This document shows, in pieces, positions 13,485-19,380 of a stretch of DNA of 51,861 nt. Position numbers and translations under genes: made by a program. The DNA comes from a virus. The stretch spans positions 1 through 51,861 of the IMG/VR virus record IMGVR_UViG_3300027710_000035. One strand, written 5' to 3'. The notes beneath the pieces are model-generated. The model searched no databases and was not told the DNA's origin. It worked only from the letters and a program-made list of their open reading frames with translations. Numbering within the stretch: position 1 is the first letter of the stretch; every line of letters starts with the position of its first letter.

Positions 13485-14043
13485 TACCTTCGCAGATTAA
13501 ATTCATTTGTACTACTACAGCCATTGCATAGGCAACTGCATGGGCTTTCTTAAAGTAGTACTCACCATCCTCGGGCTTTGTCCAAATCGTCTCCATCACT
13601 GTCGTCCAATCTGTCCCAATCAAATGCCTCTTCGCGGGTCGTATCATAGCCAAAACGGCCGCTAGTTGGAGTATCGTCTTCGGTTTCATCTGCCTTAGAA
13701 TGGAACCGTGTCCGTTGACGTGAAATAGTAAATTGCTGAAATCGTCCTGCTCTAAAAGGTCCCATAGTGGTTCAGTGTCCATTAAAGTTTTGAGATGAGT
13801 TTCATCTCGCACATCTTTATATATGCCTACATTCAAAAAATCTATCTTAAAGTACCCTCTATCCTCAGCTTTTTTATATTCTATACTAGCTGTATCAGTT
13901 AACGGATTGTACGGGATAGAATGACAATATACTCCAGTATTGTGCTTTTTAAAAGTACTATTTTCTTTCATAGCCGCAGGGACATGCTGGATAACATCCA
14001 ATACTTTTTTTCTATCAGCAAAGTCAATATCAATATCCGGCAA
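13465..14043 (-). CDS. Miniature DnaE-like (C-family polymerase palm) protein (192 aa)
   Basis: Collinear with the catalytic core of bacterial DNA polymerase III alpha, but drastically cut down. PDIDIDF (residues 2-8) matches PDFDVDF, which holds the two catalytic Asp (here D5, D7). KHNTGVY (33-39) matches KHAGGVV. FKIDFL (65-70) matches FDFLGL with the third catalytic Asp (D68). FHVNGHGSILRQMKP and IRPAKRHLIG (107-143) match the ES-GM ... RPGPL region, and YYFKKAHAVAYA (162-173) matches GFNKSHSAAYA. PHP, most fingers, thumb, OB and tau-binding parts are absent. DnaE is over 1100 aa, so this cannot be a normal replicase. Start is TTG at 14043, overlapping the kinase gene by 14 nt. I believe similar short proteins exist in other marine T4-like phages, unassigned. 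Confidence 0.75.
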   Translation of the reverse strand: MPDIDIDFADRKKVLDVIQHVPAAMKENSTFKKHNTGVYCHSIPYNPLTDTASIEYKKAEDRGYFKIDFLNVGIYKDVRDETHLKTLMDTEPLWDLLEQDDFSNLLFHVNGHGSILRQMKPKTILQLAAVLAMIRPAKRHLIGTDWTTVMETIWTKPEDGEYYFKKAHAVAYAMAVVVQMNLICEGISYGYS

Positions 14044-14797
14044 TTCGAATCTCGTCGTAAGATGGTGCGTAGTTACCGCGGTGTTGAACAGTAATACCTG
14101 CGGCTATGTTAGCAAATATTATAGCTTTTTCTATGTCTTTTGTAAAGAGATATTGAGCAGTTAGTGCAGCCAAAAATGTATCACCACATCCACATACATC
14201 CATTACTTCAACAGCTTTTGTTGGACATTCTATGTCGTGATGCGGAACCTTTGCGCCTCGGTCACCTAATGTAACAATTAGTCCAGAACATTCACTTTTA
14301 AGTCTGCTATATTCTAATTCATTAACTTTAACCCAAGCACCTTGGAAGCGTTCCAAATCTGTTTTCTTTGTATCGATAAAAACAGGAATAGAACTTTCAA
14401 TAAGACTTTCAATATGTTCATAGGTTAAGAAACCTTTGTCATAATCTGAAATAACAATAGCATCATAAGAGTCTAATGAGTTAGGAAGTTTCCCTGACCA
14501 TTGAACAACATTGTCTTCGTCGTCAACTCTTAAAAGGTGCTGTCCTGATCTTTTATCTATGAATCTAGTTTTAGTAATTGAAGTTCCGTTATGCACAAAG
14601 TCGGCTTCGATGTTTAAGTTTACTAGGTTACGGTGTACGTTTGCACTCATACCGGGTAGTGAAAATGTTTCTACAATTTTAACAACGGGGACAGGAGCCT
14701 CTGGGCTCAATCTATCTACTGTACCTATATTATAGATATCAGTACAACTATCACCGATCAGTAATACGTTGTATGATGTTTGTTGTTGAGTATCCAT
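14030..14797 (-). CDS. Heptose-7-phosphate kinase-like PfkB protein (255 aa)
   Basis: PfkB/ribokinase fold closest to the kinase domain of HldE (RfaE1), which makes D-glycero-manno-heptose 1,7-bisphosphate in ADP-heptose synthesis. Evidence: the RLSPEAPVPV motif (29-38, RISPEAPVPV in HldE), PGMSANV (48-54, PGGAANV in HldE), and GCGDT (203-207) as the anion hole with catalytic D206. It is shorter than the bacterial domain (about 318). It overlaps the nucleotidylyltransferase gene by 47 nt, so the two HldE activities are split but adjacent. Other sugar substrates are possible. Confidence 0.85.
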   Translation of the reverse strand: MDTQQQTSYNVLLIGDSCTDIYNIGTVDRLSPEAPVPVVKIVETFSLPGMSANVHRNLVNLNIEADFVHNGTSITKTRFIDKRSGQHLLRVDDEDNVVQWSGKLPNSLDSYDAIVISDYDKGFLTYEHIESLIESSIPVFIDTKKTDLERFQGAWVKVNELEYSRLKSECSGLIVTLGDRGAKVPHHDIECPTKAVEVMDVCGCGDTFLAALTAQYLFTKDIEKAIIFANIAAGITVQHRGNYAPSYDEIRIAGY

Positions 14798-15146
14798 CTA
14801 CTAGTTCCACAAATTTAATTTCTTTACAATACTTGGCACCTACAATAGGTTTACCTCGGTAGTCACTGCCCTTGACCATTATGTCTGGTTGGTACATTTC
14901 GCAGATACGTTCTAGGTCTGCTTCGGAATCAAAGGTCCAAACTGCATCAACAGCTTTCAAACCATTCAACATAAATTGTCGGTCATTTTGATTATTGATG
15001 GGACGATCCTGGCCTTTAAGTTCTGCAACTCTTCGATCAGTGTCTATACATACTAGAAGAAATTCTCCTAGACTTTTAGCGTATTCAAGTAGTTCAATAT
15101 GACCTCGATGTAAGATATCAAACGTACCATTGACTATAATTTTCAT
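14751..15146 (-). CDS. ADP-heptose-type nucleotidylyltransferase (131 aa)
   Basis: Cytidylyltransferase-like fold. NGTFDILHRGH (residues 6-16) contains the HxGH motif that binds the nucleotide phosphates; the later MVKGSDYRGKPIVGA matches the RfaE2 domain of HldE, which adds AMP to heptose 1-phosphate. Glycerol-3-phosphate cytidylyltransferase is the main alternative, but the neighbouring HldE-like kinase favours the heptose pathway. The ATGA overlap with the cupin gene upstream and the 47-nt overlap downstream show one translated unit. The GmhA, GmhB and HldD steps are not in this window. Confidence 0.85.
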   Translation of the reverse strand: MKIIVNGTFDILHRGHIELLEYAKSLGEFLLVCIDTDRRVAELKGQDRPINNQNDRQFMLNGLKAVDAVWTFDSEADLERICEMYQPDIMVKGSDYRGKPIVGAKYCKEIKFVELVDGYSTTNIIQRITDR

Positions 15147-15502
15147 AGTTGACTATCACCTTTGGCAACACGATAATTATCTTCTACACTATCGGGTGTG
15201 CTAACTTCTATAAGTGTTCCTGCTTCTAAACAAATGACCTGATGTGGTAACAGTGGAGGATTATGCCACGTATCGTTTTCATTTAGAATATGTTCATACT
15301 GAGTTGCATTGGCTGTATTAATGCAGATAACTTTAAATTTTCCGTTCAATACATACCATGTTTCATCTTTTACACTATGGAAGTGCATACTAAATTTTGC
15401 ACCTGTGTTAAACTTTAAAAGTTTTCCGCAGTACTTATCGTTGGTAGCAAATATAAATTCACTGCCCCAACCTTTTTCTACAAAACCTTCTAATCGTGTC
15501 AT
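15143..15502 (-). CDS. Cupin, sugar-isomerase-like (119 aa)
   Basis: Single cupin barrel. Metal ligands are probably H40, H42, E47 and H87 (SMHFHSVKDETWYVLNGK ... PHQV). The pattern KGWGSEFIF at the N-terminus resembles the mannose-6-phosphate isomerase/GDP-mannose pyrophosphorylase cupin domain ('KPWG'). ATG at 15502 is preferred to a TTG at 15547: it has GGAGA upstream and overlaps the preceding stop in ATGA. Placed before the heptose genes, it probably acts on the same sugar, which is inference. Confidence 0.72.
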   Translation of the reverse strand: MTRLEGFVEKGWGSEFIFATNDKYCGKLLKFNTGAKFSMHFHSVKDETWYVLNGKFKVICINTANATQYEHILNENDTWHNPPLLPHQVICLEAGTLIEVSTPDSVEDNYRVAKGDSQL

Positions 15503-15675
15503 GCGGGCATCTCCAAAAATCTGTGTAGGAAACTTTCTAGGTAGCAACTATATTCTTTATCGGATCCGTGCTCACCGTAATAGACCCAGGTCTTTCCTTC
15601 TACCTCTACTACTGCTTTAACATAGAATGATTTAACGTGACCACTCCACCATTTACTACCAACCTTGGGTATCAT
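15499..15675 (-). CDS. Hidden 58-aa protein
   Basis: A short frame fills the gap between two coupled genes: ATG at 15675 (TAATG overlap with the upstream stop) to TGA at 15501-15499 (ATGA overlap with the cupin start). The product begins MIPKVGSKWWSGHVK and ends in LESFLHRFLEMPA, a compact beta-rich shape like small SH3-type domains. Because both ends are coupled to neighbours and the frame is full, it is very likely real. Function unknown. Confidence 0.7.
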   Translation of the reverse strand: MIPKVGSKWWSGHVKSFYVKAVVEVEGKTWVYYGEHGSDKEYSCYLESFLHRFLEMPA

Positions 15676-16058
15676 TATAATTCTCCGCTTTCTGCTAATT
15701 TTAAAATTAAGCTATATTGTTCGTAGGCTTTCTTTACCGCAGGATATTTGTTTTTCAAATACTTTTCATGTTCTTTTTGTTCCATGAGCATTTCAAACAT
15801 TTGATAATGCCCTTGTCGTTTCATGTTGTTAAAAACCTGCGCTTCAAAGTCTGCAATTTTTTCTAATTCACTTTCAGCAATCTCTACAGTATACAATGGC
15901 TCAGTATCATATACAATATCAAATCGATCCTGAACTATATTATAGTCAGCTGGATCCCTAAAGTAGGACATATTAACTTTATTGTAGCGATGTGCTCGTT
16001 TATTTGTATCAAGTACACGAATCTGATGCTGTTCACAAAACTTTTTTATATTTTCCAT
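15675..16058 (-). CDS. Unknown charged protein (127 aa)
   Basis: ATG at 16058 two bases after the upstream cupin stop; the stop overlaps the next start (TAATG). The product has an N-terminal basic part (KRAHRYNKVNMSYFRDP) and a long helical C-terminal half rich in Glu/Lys (MFEMLMEQKEHEKYLKNKY), perhaps coiled-coil. No family recognised. Its position in the operon links it to the cupins and heptose genes only by location. Confidence 0.68.
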   Translation of the reverse strand: MENIKKFCEQHQIRVLDTNKRAHRYNKVNMSYFRDPADYNIVQDRFDIVYDTEPLYTVEIAESELEKIADFEAQVFNNMKRQGHYQMFEMLMEQKEHEKYLKNKYPAVKKAYEQYSLILKLAESGEL

Positions 16059-16060
16059 AA

Positions 16061-16381
16061 TTAGACATAGACTTTATCATCTCCACCTGCGGGAGTTTTT
16101 ACTCCTATAACAAACGATGGTTCGAGATAATTTGAATCGTTTATTTCACCAGGCTCTAGAACAATGATATCACCTGCAATATACTTAGTGCCATGGATGA
16201 TACAGCTCCCTGAGATTATGAGTAAAGTCTCGGTACATTTAGTGTGATAGTGAGCCTTGATAGGACCAACTGGTTCCGGAGTATAACATACTTCGGCTAG
16301 ATCTGTTTGAACTGCGGCTTCAGAGAATGATCCAACAAACCAACCGCGTTCACCTGTATTTTCTAATTTAAAATGTTTCAA
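16061..16381 (-). CDS. Cupin-domain protein (106 aa)
   Basis: Conserved cupin with HYHTKCTETLLIISG (residues 44-58: H44, H46, E51) and a second part GDIIVLEPGE. Sugar isomerases and epimerases share this shape. The start is probably TTG at 16381: it overlaps the upstream stop (TTGA) and has the same GAGGTGGTC leader that precedes the ATG of the next paralogue block; GTG at 16387 is the alternative. It belongs to the coupled accessory operon. Confidence 0.68.
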   Translation of the reverse strand: MKHFKLENTGERGWFVGSFSEAAVQTDLAEVCYTPEPVGPIKAHYHTKCTETLLIISGSCIIHGTKYIAGDIIVLEPGEINDSNYLEPSFVIGVKTPAGGDDKVYV

Positions 16382-16680
16382 GACCACCTCAATATAAACA
16401 TTGTAGCATCTCTAGGATCTTCGAACAACCACTGCCCTTTAACTAACTTGTAATCGCCTTGAGCATTTAAGTGTATCCATTCTGCTGTACGACTATACCA
16501 GTCTTCAAATCTACCAGACAACATTCCTATGTCTGTAAACGCAGGGTTGACGGTGGTCTTGATCCAACCGTCATGTGTTAATACAGCAATCATCATATCA
16601 TCTAGCAGTGCTTTATCAATCTCACGAGCCATGTCTTTGCCCATCTGATCTAAAATCTCATCTTGCAAACTACTAGTCAT
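16378..16680 (-). CDS. F-LRW family protein, copy 1 (100 aa)
   Basis: ATG at 16680 overlaps the upstream stop (ATGA) with GAGGTGGTC as ribosome site. The C-terminus GQWLFEDPRDATMFILRWS is shared with the next two genes, so these are tandem paralogues. The N-terminal half is helical (MTSSLQDEILDQMGKDMAREIDKALL) and differs from its neighbours. From memory the DA-MF-LRW ending also occurs in other T4-like phages. Function unknown. Confidence 0.7.
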   Translation of the reverse strand: MTSSLQDEILDQMGKDMAREIDKALLDDMMIAVLTHDGWIKTTVNPAFTDIGMLSGRFEDWYSRTAEWIHLNAQGDYKLVKGQWLFEDPRDATMFILRWS

Positions 16681-16952
16681 GACCACCTCAAGATAAACAA
16701 TGTTAAATCTTTTTCATTCTTAAAGTAGAACTTGTCTTTCTTTTCAAACCATCTACTACCGCTATTCCCAAAACGCTCTTTGCACCATGCCTGTGCCTGT
16801 TCATTTAGATCCAGTGGTGTGCTTTCTGTGCGGGCAATTTCGATCCAGCTGTATTTCATACCCCAACCGGTTGCTTCGCCAGTTTTCATAGGACGCTGTT
16901 CGTGGTCAGACCCAATGTTTAATCCACCTATAACAGAACTAATACTAGTCAT
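16677..16952 (-). CDS. F-LRW family protein, copy 2 (91 aa)
   Basis: The ATG follows the upstream TAA without a gap, and its own stop overlaps the next start in ATGA. The end reads FEKKDKFYFKNEKDLTLFILRWS, matching copy 1 in the last eight residues. The N-terminal half is Gly/Ser-rich (ISSVIGGLNIGSDHEQ), followed by a Trp/Tyr-rich middle. The recurrence of the last strand with different N-termini suggests shuffled or diverging domains. Function unknown. Confidence 0.68.
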   Translation of the reverse strand: MTSISSVIGGLNIGSDHEQRPMKTGEATGWGMKYSWIEIARTESTPLDLNEQAQAWCKERFGNSGSRWFEKKDKFYFKNEKDLTLFILRWS

Positions 16953-17168
16953 TTAATCGCCCCACCTTAATGCAAACCAGGTTGCTAATTTTTCTTCGTA
17001 AAATCTAAATTCAACATTCTTAGGTATTTCACCAATCATTTCGTCCCACCTAGATTGATGATAGGCAAAATCAAAATCTTTGCCTTGTACCATTCCGTTG
17101 GCTCTCATTGAACGAACAATGTCTATAACTTCATTAGGATCTTTATCTAATAGTTTAATCACAGTCAT
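16953..17168 (-). CDS. F-LRW family protein, copy 3 (71 aa)
   Basis: ATG at 17168 overlaps the zinc-finger gene's stop (ATGA). The C-terminus EFRFYEEKLATWFALRWGD is a shorter version of the shared ending. The N-terminal part (DPNEVIDIVRSMRANGMVQG) resembles a helix with a turn, followed by a strand (KDFDFAYHQSRWDE). It is the smallest and likely the minimal unit of the family. Function unknown. Confidence 0.68.
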   Translation of the reverse strand: MTVIKLLDKDPNEVIDIVRSMRANGMVQGKDFDFAYHQSRWDEMIGEIPKNVEFRFYEEKLATWFALRWGD

Positions 17169-17860
17169 TTAACTCCTGCCTCGCTGAGTATCTCTTTAAC
17201 TAGTGCAACATCAGCAGGAAATTCTTTAAATTTCTTTAGCCAATACTTGATGTCAAACGCAGGAGCAATCATGGCTAATTGCTCATCATTCATCTTAGCT
17301 GCCATGTCTTTACCTGAGGTACAATTTAACAAAACCCAACAACTGATTTTGCCGTTAACAATATCATGAACTGCTTTATTAAGACTAACATAGTTAAAGT
17401 AATGTGCAAAATTTGCATTATGCTCATCACCCCATTCCATCATAGTTTGTAGAGTTCTTTGTACTGCGGCTTCGACTGGCTCAGTTTTTATCATCTCAAA
17501 TAGATACTGTTCATAGAGTTCATCTCTGCACCAGTGGTCTAACTTAACGCCACTCTTAATAACAAAGTCAATAAACTTAGCAGGATATAATGGATTTACA
17601 TTATTAACAAAACTGCCAAATTTTACAAAGGCATTATAGTAGGCGCTGTTACAAAAGTGGTCATAACTCTTAGGAACTTTAGCACCTTGCGTAAGTTGAT
17701 AGAATCTATTATAGGCCATAAAGCCTGCTTGAACTCTCTTCTCACTTTCTTGTAATGCTCTGCGTTTTCTTTCGCACATATGAGCAACAAGAGTCTTTTC
17801 TTTCATGAAACTCTTACTGCAATGTACACAAATAAAAGGCTGCTCCACAAGTGCTATCAT
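17165..17860 (-). CDS. Zinc-finger protein (231 aa)
   Basis: Residues 10-35 form a C2HC-type zinc finger: C11, C14, H27, C29 (FICVHCSKSF ... AHMCERKRR), followed by a basic stretch that could contact nucleic acid. The remaining 190 residues are helical and aromatic with no known motif. I recall related proteins in marine T4-like phages, always unassigned. Its position just downstream of the gp62-like gene with an ATGA overlap suggests a role linked to replication or late transcription, but this is inference. Confidence 0.75.
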   Translation of the reverse strand: MIALVEQPFICVHCSKSFMKEKTLVAHMCERKRRALQESEKRVQAGFMAYNRFYQLTQGAKVPKSYDHFCNSAYYNAFVKFGSFVNNVNPLYPAKFIDFVIKSGVKLDHWCRDELYEQYLFEMIKTEPVEAAVQRTLQTMMEWGDEHNANFAHYFNYVSLNKAVHDIVNGKISCWVLLNCTSGKDMAAKMNDEQLAMIAPAFDIKYWLKKFKEFPADVALVKEILSEAGVK

Positions 17861-18348
17861 TGATATTCTTTTCTATCTTTTTTATCAAAACCCATTTTGT
17901 CAAACAGCTCTATCTTTTCTTCATCTGTCATTACACTGGCTAACAATTTAATCTCATCCATCTTATATGTTGGATGTAGGATAGCCAACAACTTTTCAAA
18001 CTTGTCAAAGTCTGCCTTCATAGCAGGCAAGTATGGATGGTAACTTTTAATACCTGCGCCAGTGGCAGCATACAATAACCAAAGTAATTTTTCGTGGTTC
18101 TTACTCAATGTCCAGTGGTGCTTATTAACCATCTCATTGGTCATCTCAACAAACCATTCTTGAATATCTCTGTCATTAGATCCTACACTACTGACAAATC
18201 TTAACAGTACATACGGACTAAATTCTTTCAATTCTGCGGCAGTGAGATTGTCATAAAATTCGTAGTTCTTACTGTCAACAGCAGACAACACTCGAGTTAA
18301 ATCAAGTGCTCTTTTCTTTGGTTCTTTTTTAGGTTTTGCTGTTGCCAT
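17857..18348 (-). CDS. 62: Probable clamp-loader small subunit, gp62-like (163 aa)
   Basis: In T4, gp62 with gp44 loads the sliding clamp gp45. The central part SPYVLLRFVSS ... NEMVNKHHWTLSKNHEKLLWL follows the layout of phage gp62 (PY--NR-LS ... NEMN--HHLD---QY-FL), and the C-terminal ELFDKMG after a charged helix fits the same family. Length (163) is close to gp62 (187). Similarity is by pattern only; gp44 and gp45 are not in this window. The stop overlaps the zinc-finger gene's start. Confidence 0.6.
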   Translation of the reverse strand: MATAKPKKEPKKRALDLTRVLSAVDSKNYEFYDNLTAAELKEFSPYVLLRFVSSVGSNDRDIQEWFVEMTNEMVNKHHWTLSKNHEKLLWLLYAATGAGIKSYHPYLPAMKADFDKFEKLLAILHPTYKMDEIKLLASVMTDEEKIELFDKMGFDKKDRKEYQ

Positions 18349-18574
18349 GTTCTTTACTTAGATGATAAACGGTCATTAATTTTTCTAATGCAATTTTTAT
18401 TGCAGGATTAGTTTCGGCCATTTCCTGTATTTCGCGCCACTGTACATATTCTTCAATACGCATGCCGCCGCCAGGACTGGTAGAACCAATACCGAGATTA
18501 CCACTAGAATCAATACGCATAACAGCTTGCGGAAGAACTGACGCTACTTCTTGGGCAAAAAATCCATATGTCAT
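18329..18574 (-). CDS. Chimeric small gene with tail-fibre fragments (81 aa)
   Basis: ATG at 18574 overlaps the previous stop (ATGA); a TTG at 18586 is less likely. Residues 3-15 (YGFFAQEVASVLPQA) match an S74-type chaperone, and residues 18-33 (RIDSSGNLGIGSTSPG) match the tail-fibre repeat upstream of such chaperones, but in the reverse order. The rest (EEYVQWREIQEMAETNPAI ... YHLSK) is a paralogue of the end of the 18571-18873 gene. It looks like a small gene that captured tail-fibre pieces by recombination. Possibly not functional as a whole. Confidence 0.6.
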   Translation of the reverse strand: MTYGFFAQEVASVLPQAVMRIDSSGNLGIGSTSPGGGMRIEEYVQWREIQEMAETNPAIKIALEKLMTVYHLSKEHGNSKT

Positions 18575-18873
18575 ACCGGATGCCAATCTACTGTTTCCTT
18601 GTTCTTACTTAGATGATATATTATTATACACTGTTCTAAGGCTTTTTGCAAGGCAGGGTTTGTCCGGGCTTCGCGGCGTATATCGCCCCAAAGTTTATCT
18701 TCTTTGATATGTTCGTACAATGGCCGCCCATCTGGTGTCCTTGGGTCTTTTTCATTTTGATATTGATAGCCGATTAATTTTCTAGATTGGACTGGAGCAC
18801 CTACTTCTCTGGCGTAGATCTCTTCGCCATTGCGTTCATAGATATATGTAGCGCCTGGTGTTAATGTACCCAT
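18571..18873 (-). CDS. Conserved phage protein (100 aa)
   Basis: The N-terminus LTPGATYIYERNGEEIYAR and the RKLIGYQY part are a pattern I recall from small proteins of marine T4-like phages. The C-terminal helix WGDIRREARTNPALQKALEQ then YHLSK is duplicated in the next gene. Function unknown; beta N-terminal plus helical C-terminal halves. The ATG starts 3 nt after the upstream stop without a clear ribosome site, so it depends on coupling. Confidence 0.7.
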   Translation of the reverse strand: MGTLTPGATYIYERNGEEIYAREVGAPVQSRKLIGYQYQNEKDPRTPDGRPLYEHIKEDKLWGDIRREARTNPALQKALEQCIIIYHLSKNKETVDWHPV

Positions 18874-18876
18874 AAT

Positions 18877-19380
18877 TTACCAACATTTAGTATAATCTAC
18901 AATTTCACTTTGACGGCTCACTTCTTTGACAAAGTAAGCACACATCGGTTTGTCACCACCGGTTAGGGGAGTGCATAATAGTTGTCCAGGTTTCATTTTA
19001 GGGAAGTACCATTTAACATCTGGATATATGTCTATGATATCTATCTCATGAAACTCTGGCCTAAATCCACTAATAGGATTAAAACAGTAGGTCTTAAATC
19101 CACGATCATTTAAACTTGTAAGTGGTAACACTTCCATGTCTGGACCTTCTGGATCACCGACGACTGTACACCAATCTAATGGCATGGTAAGTTCATATGG
19201 TCCAATCTTCAGTACGGCTGCTGGCCCTGTAAAACTCTCAAGGAAGATAAGAGGAATAAAGAAATAATCAGGATTTTGATTATCGCTGTTATCTAGTACT
19301 GAGAATCTTAGATCCTCATCTACTTCCTCTGGTAGGTCATTGAGATAGAATGTTTTGTTTTCTAATGTTAAAATTTGCAT
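18877..19380 (-). CDS. Conserved protein next to UvsW (167 aa)
   Basis: Start overlaps the UvsW stop (TAATG). A mostly beta protein with conserved aromatic and Pro residues (GPYELTMPLDWCTVVGDPEG; LTSLNDRGFKTY; WYFPKMKPGQLLCTPL). It is found next to UvsW in related phages as far as I recall, but no function is known. No enzymatic motif is visible. Its fixed place hints at a role in late recombination or regulation, which is inference. Confidence 0.7.
   Translation of the reverse strand: MQILTLENKTFYLNDLPEEVDEDLRFSVLDNSDNQNPDYFFIPLIFLESFTGPAAVLKIGPYELTMPLDWCTVVGDPEGPDMEVLPLTSLNDRGFKTYCFNPISGFRPEFHEIDIIDIYPDVKWYFPKMKPGQLLCTPLTGGDKPMCAYFVKEVSRQSEIVDYTKCW

Noticed and set aside
13465-14043. The DnaE-like gene as the main phage DNA polymerase
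   Set aside because: It is far too small and lacks thumb, fingers and clamp-binding parts; T4-like phages use a B-family polymerase that is expected elsewhere in the genome.
18329-18873. One gene split by a frameshift
   Set aside because: The two parts have duplicated, not consecutive, C-terminal helices and are joined by a normal ATGA overlap, so they are two genes.
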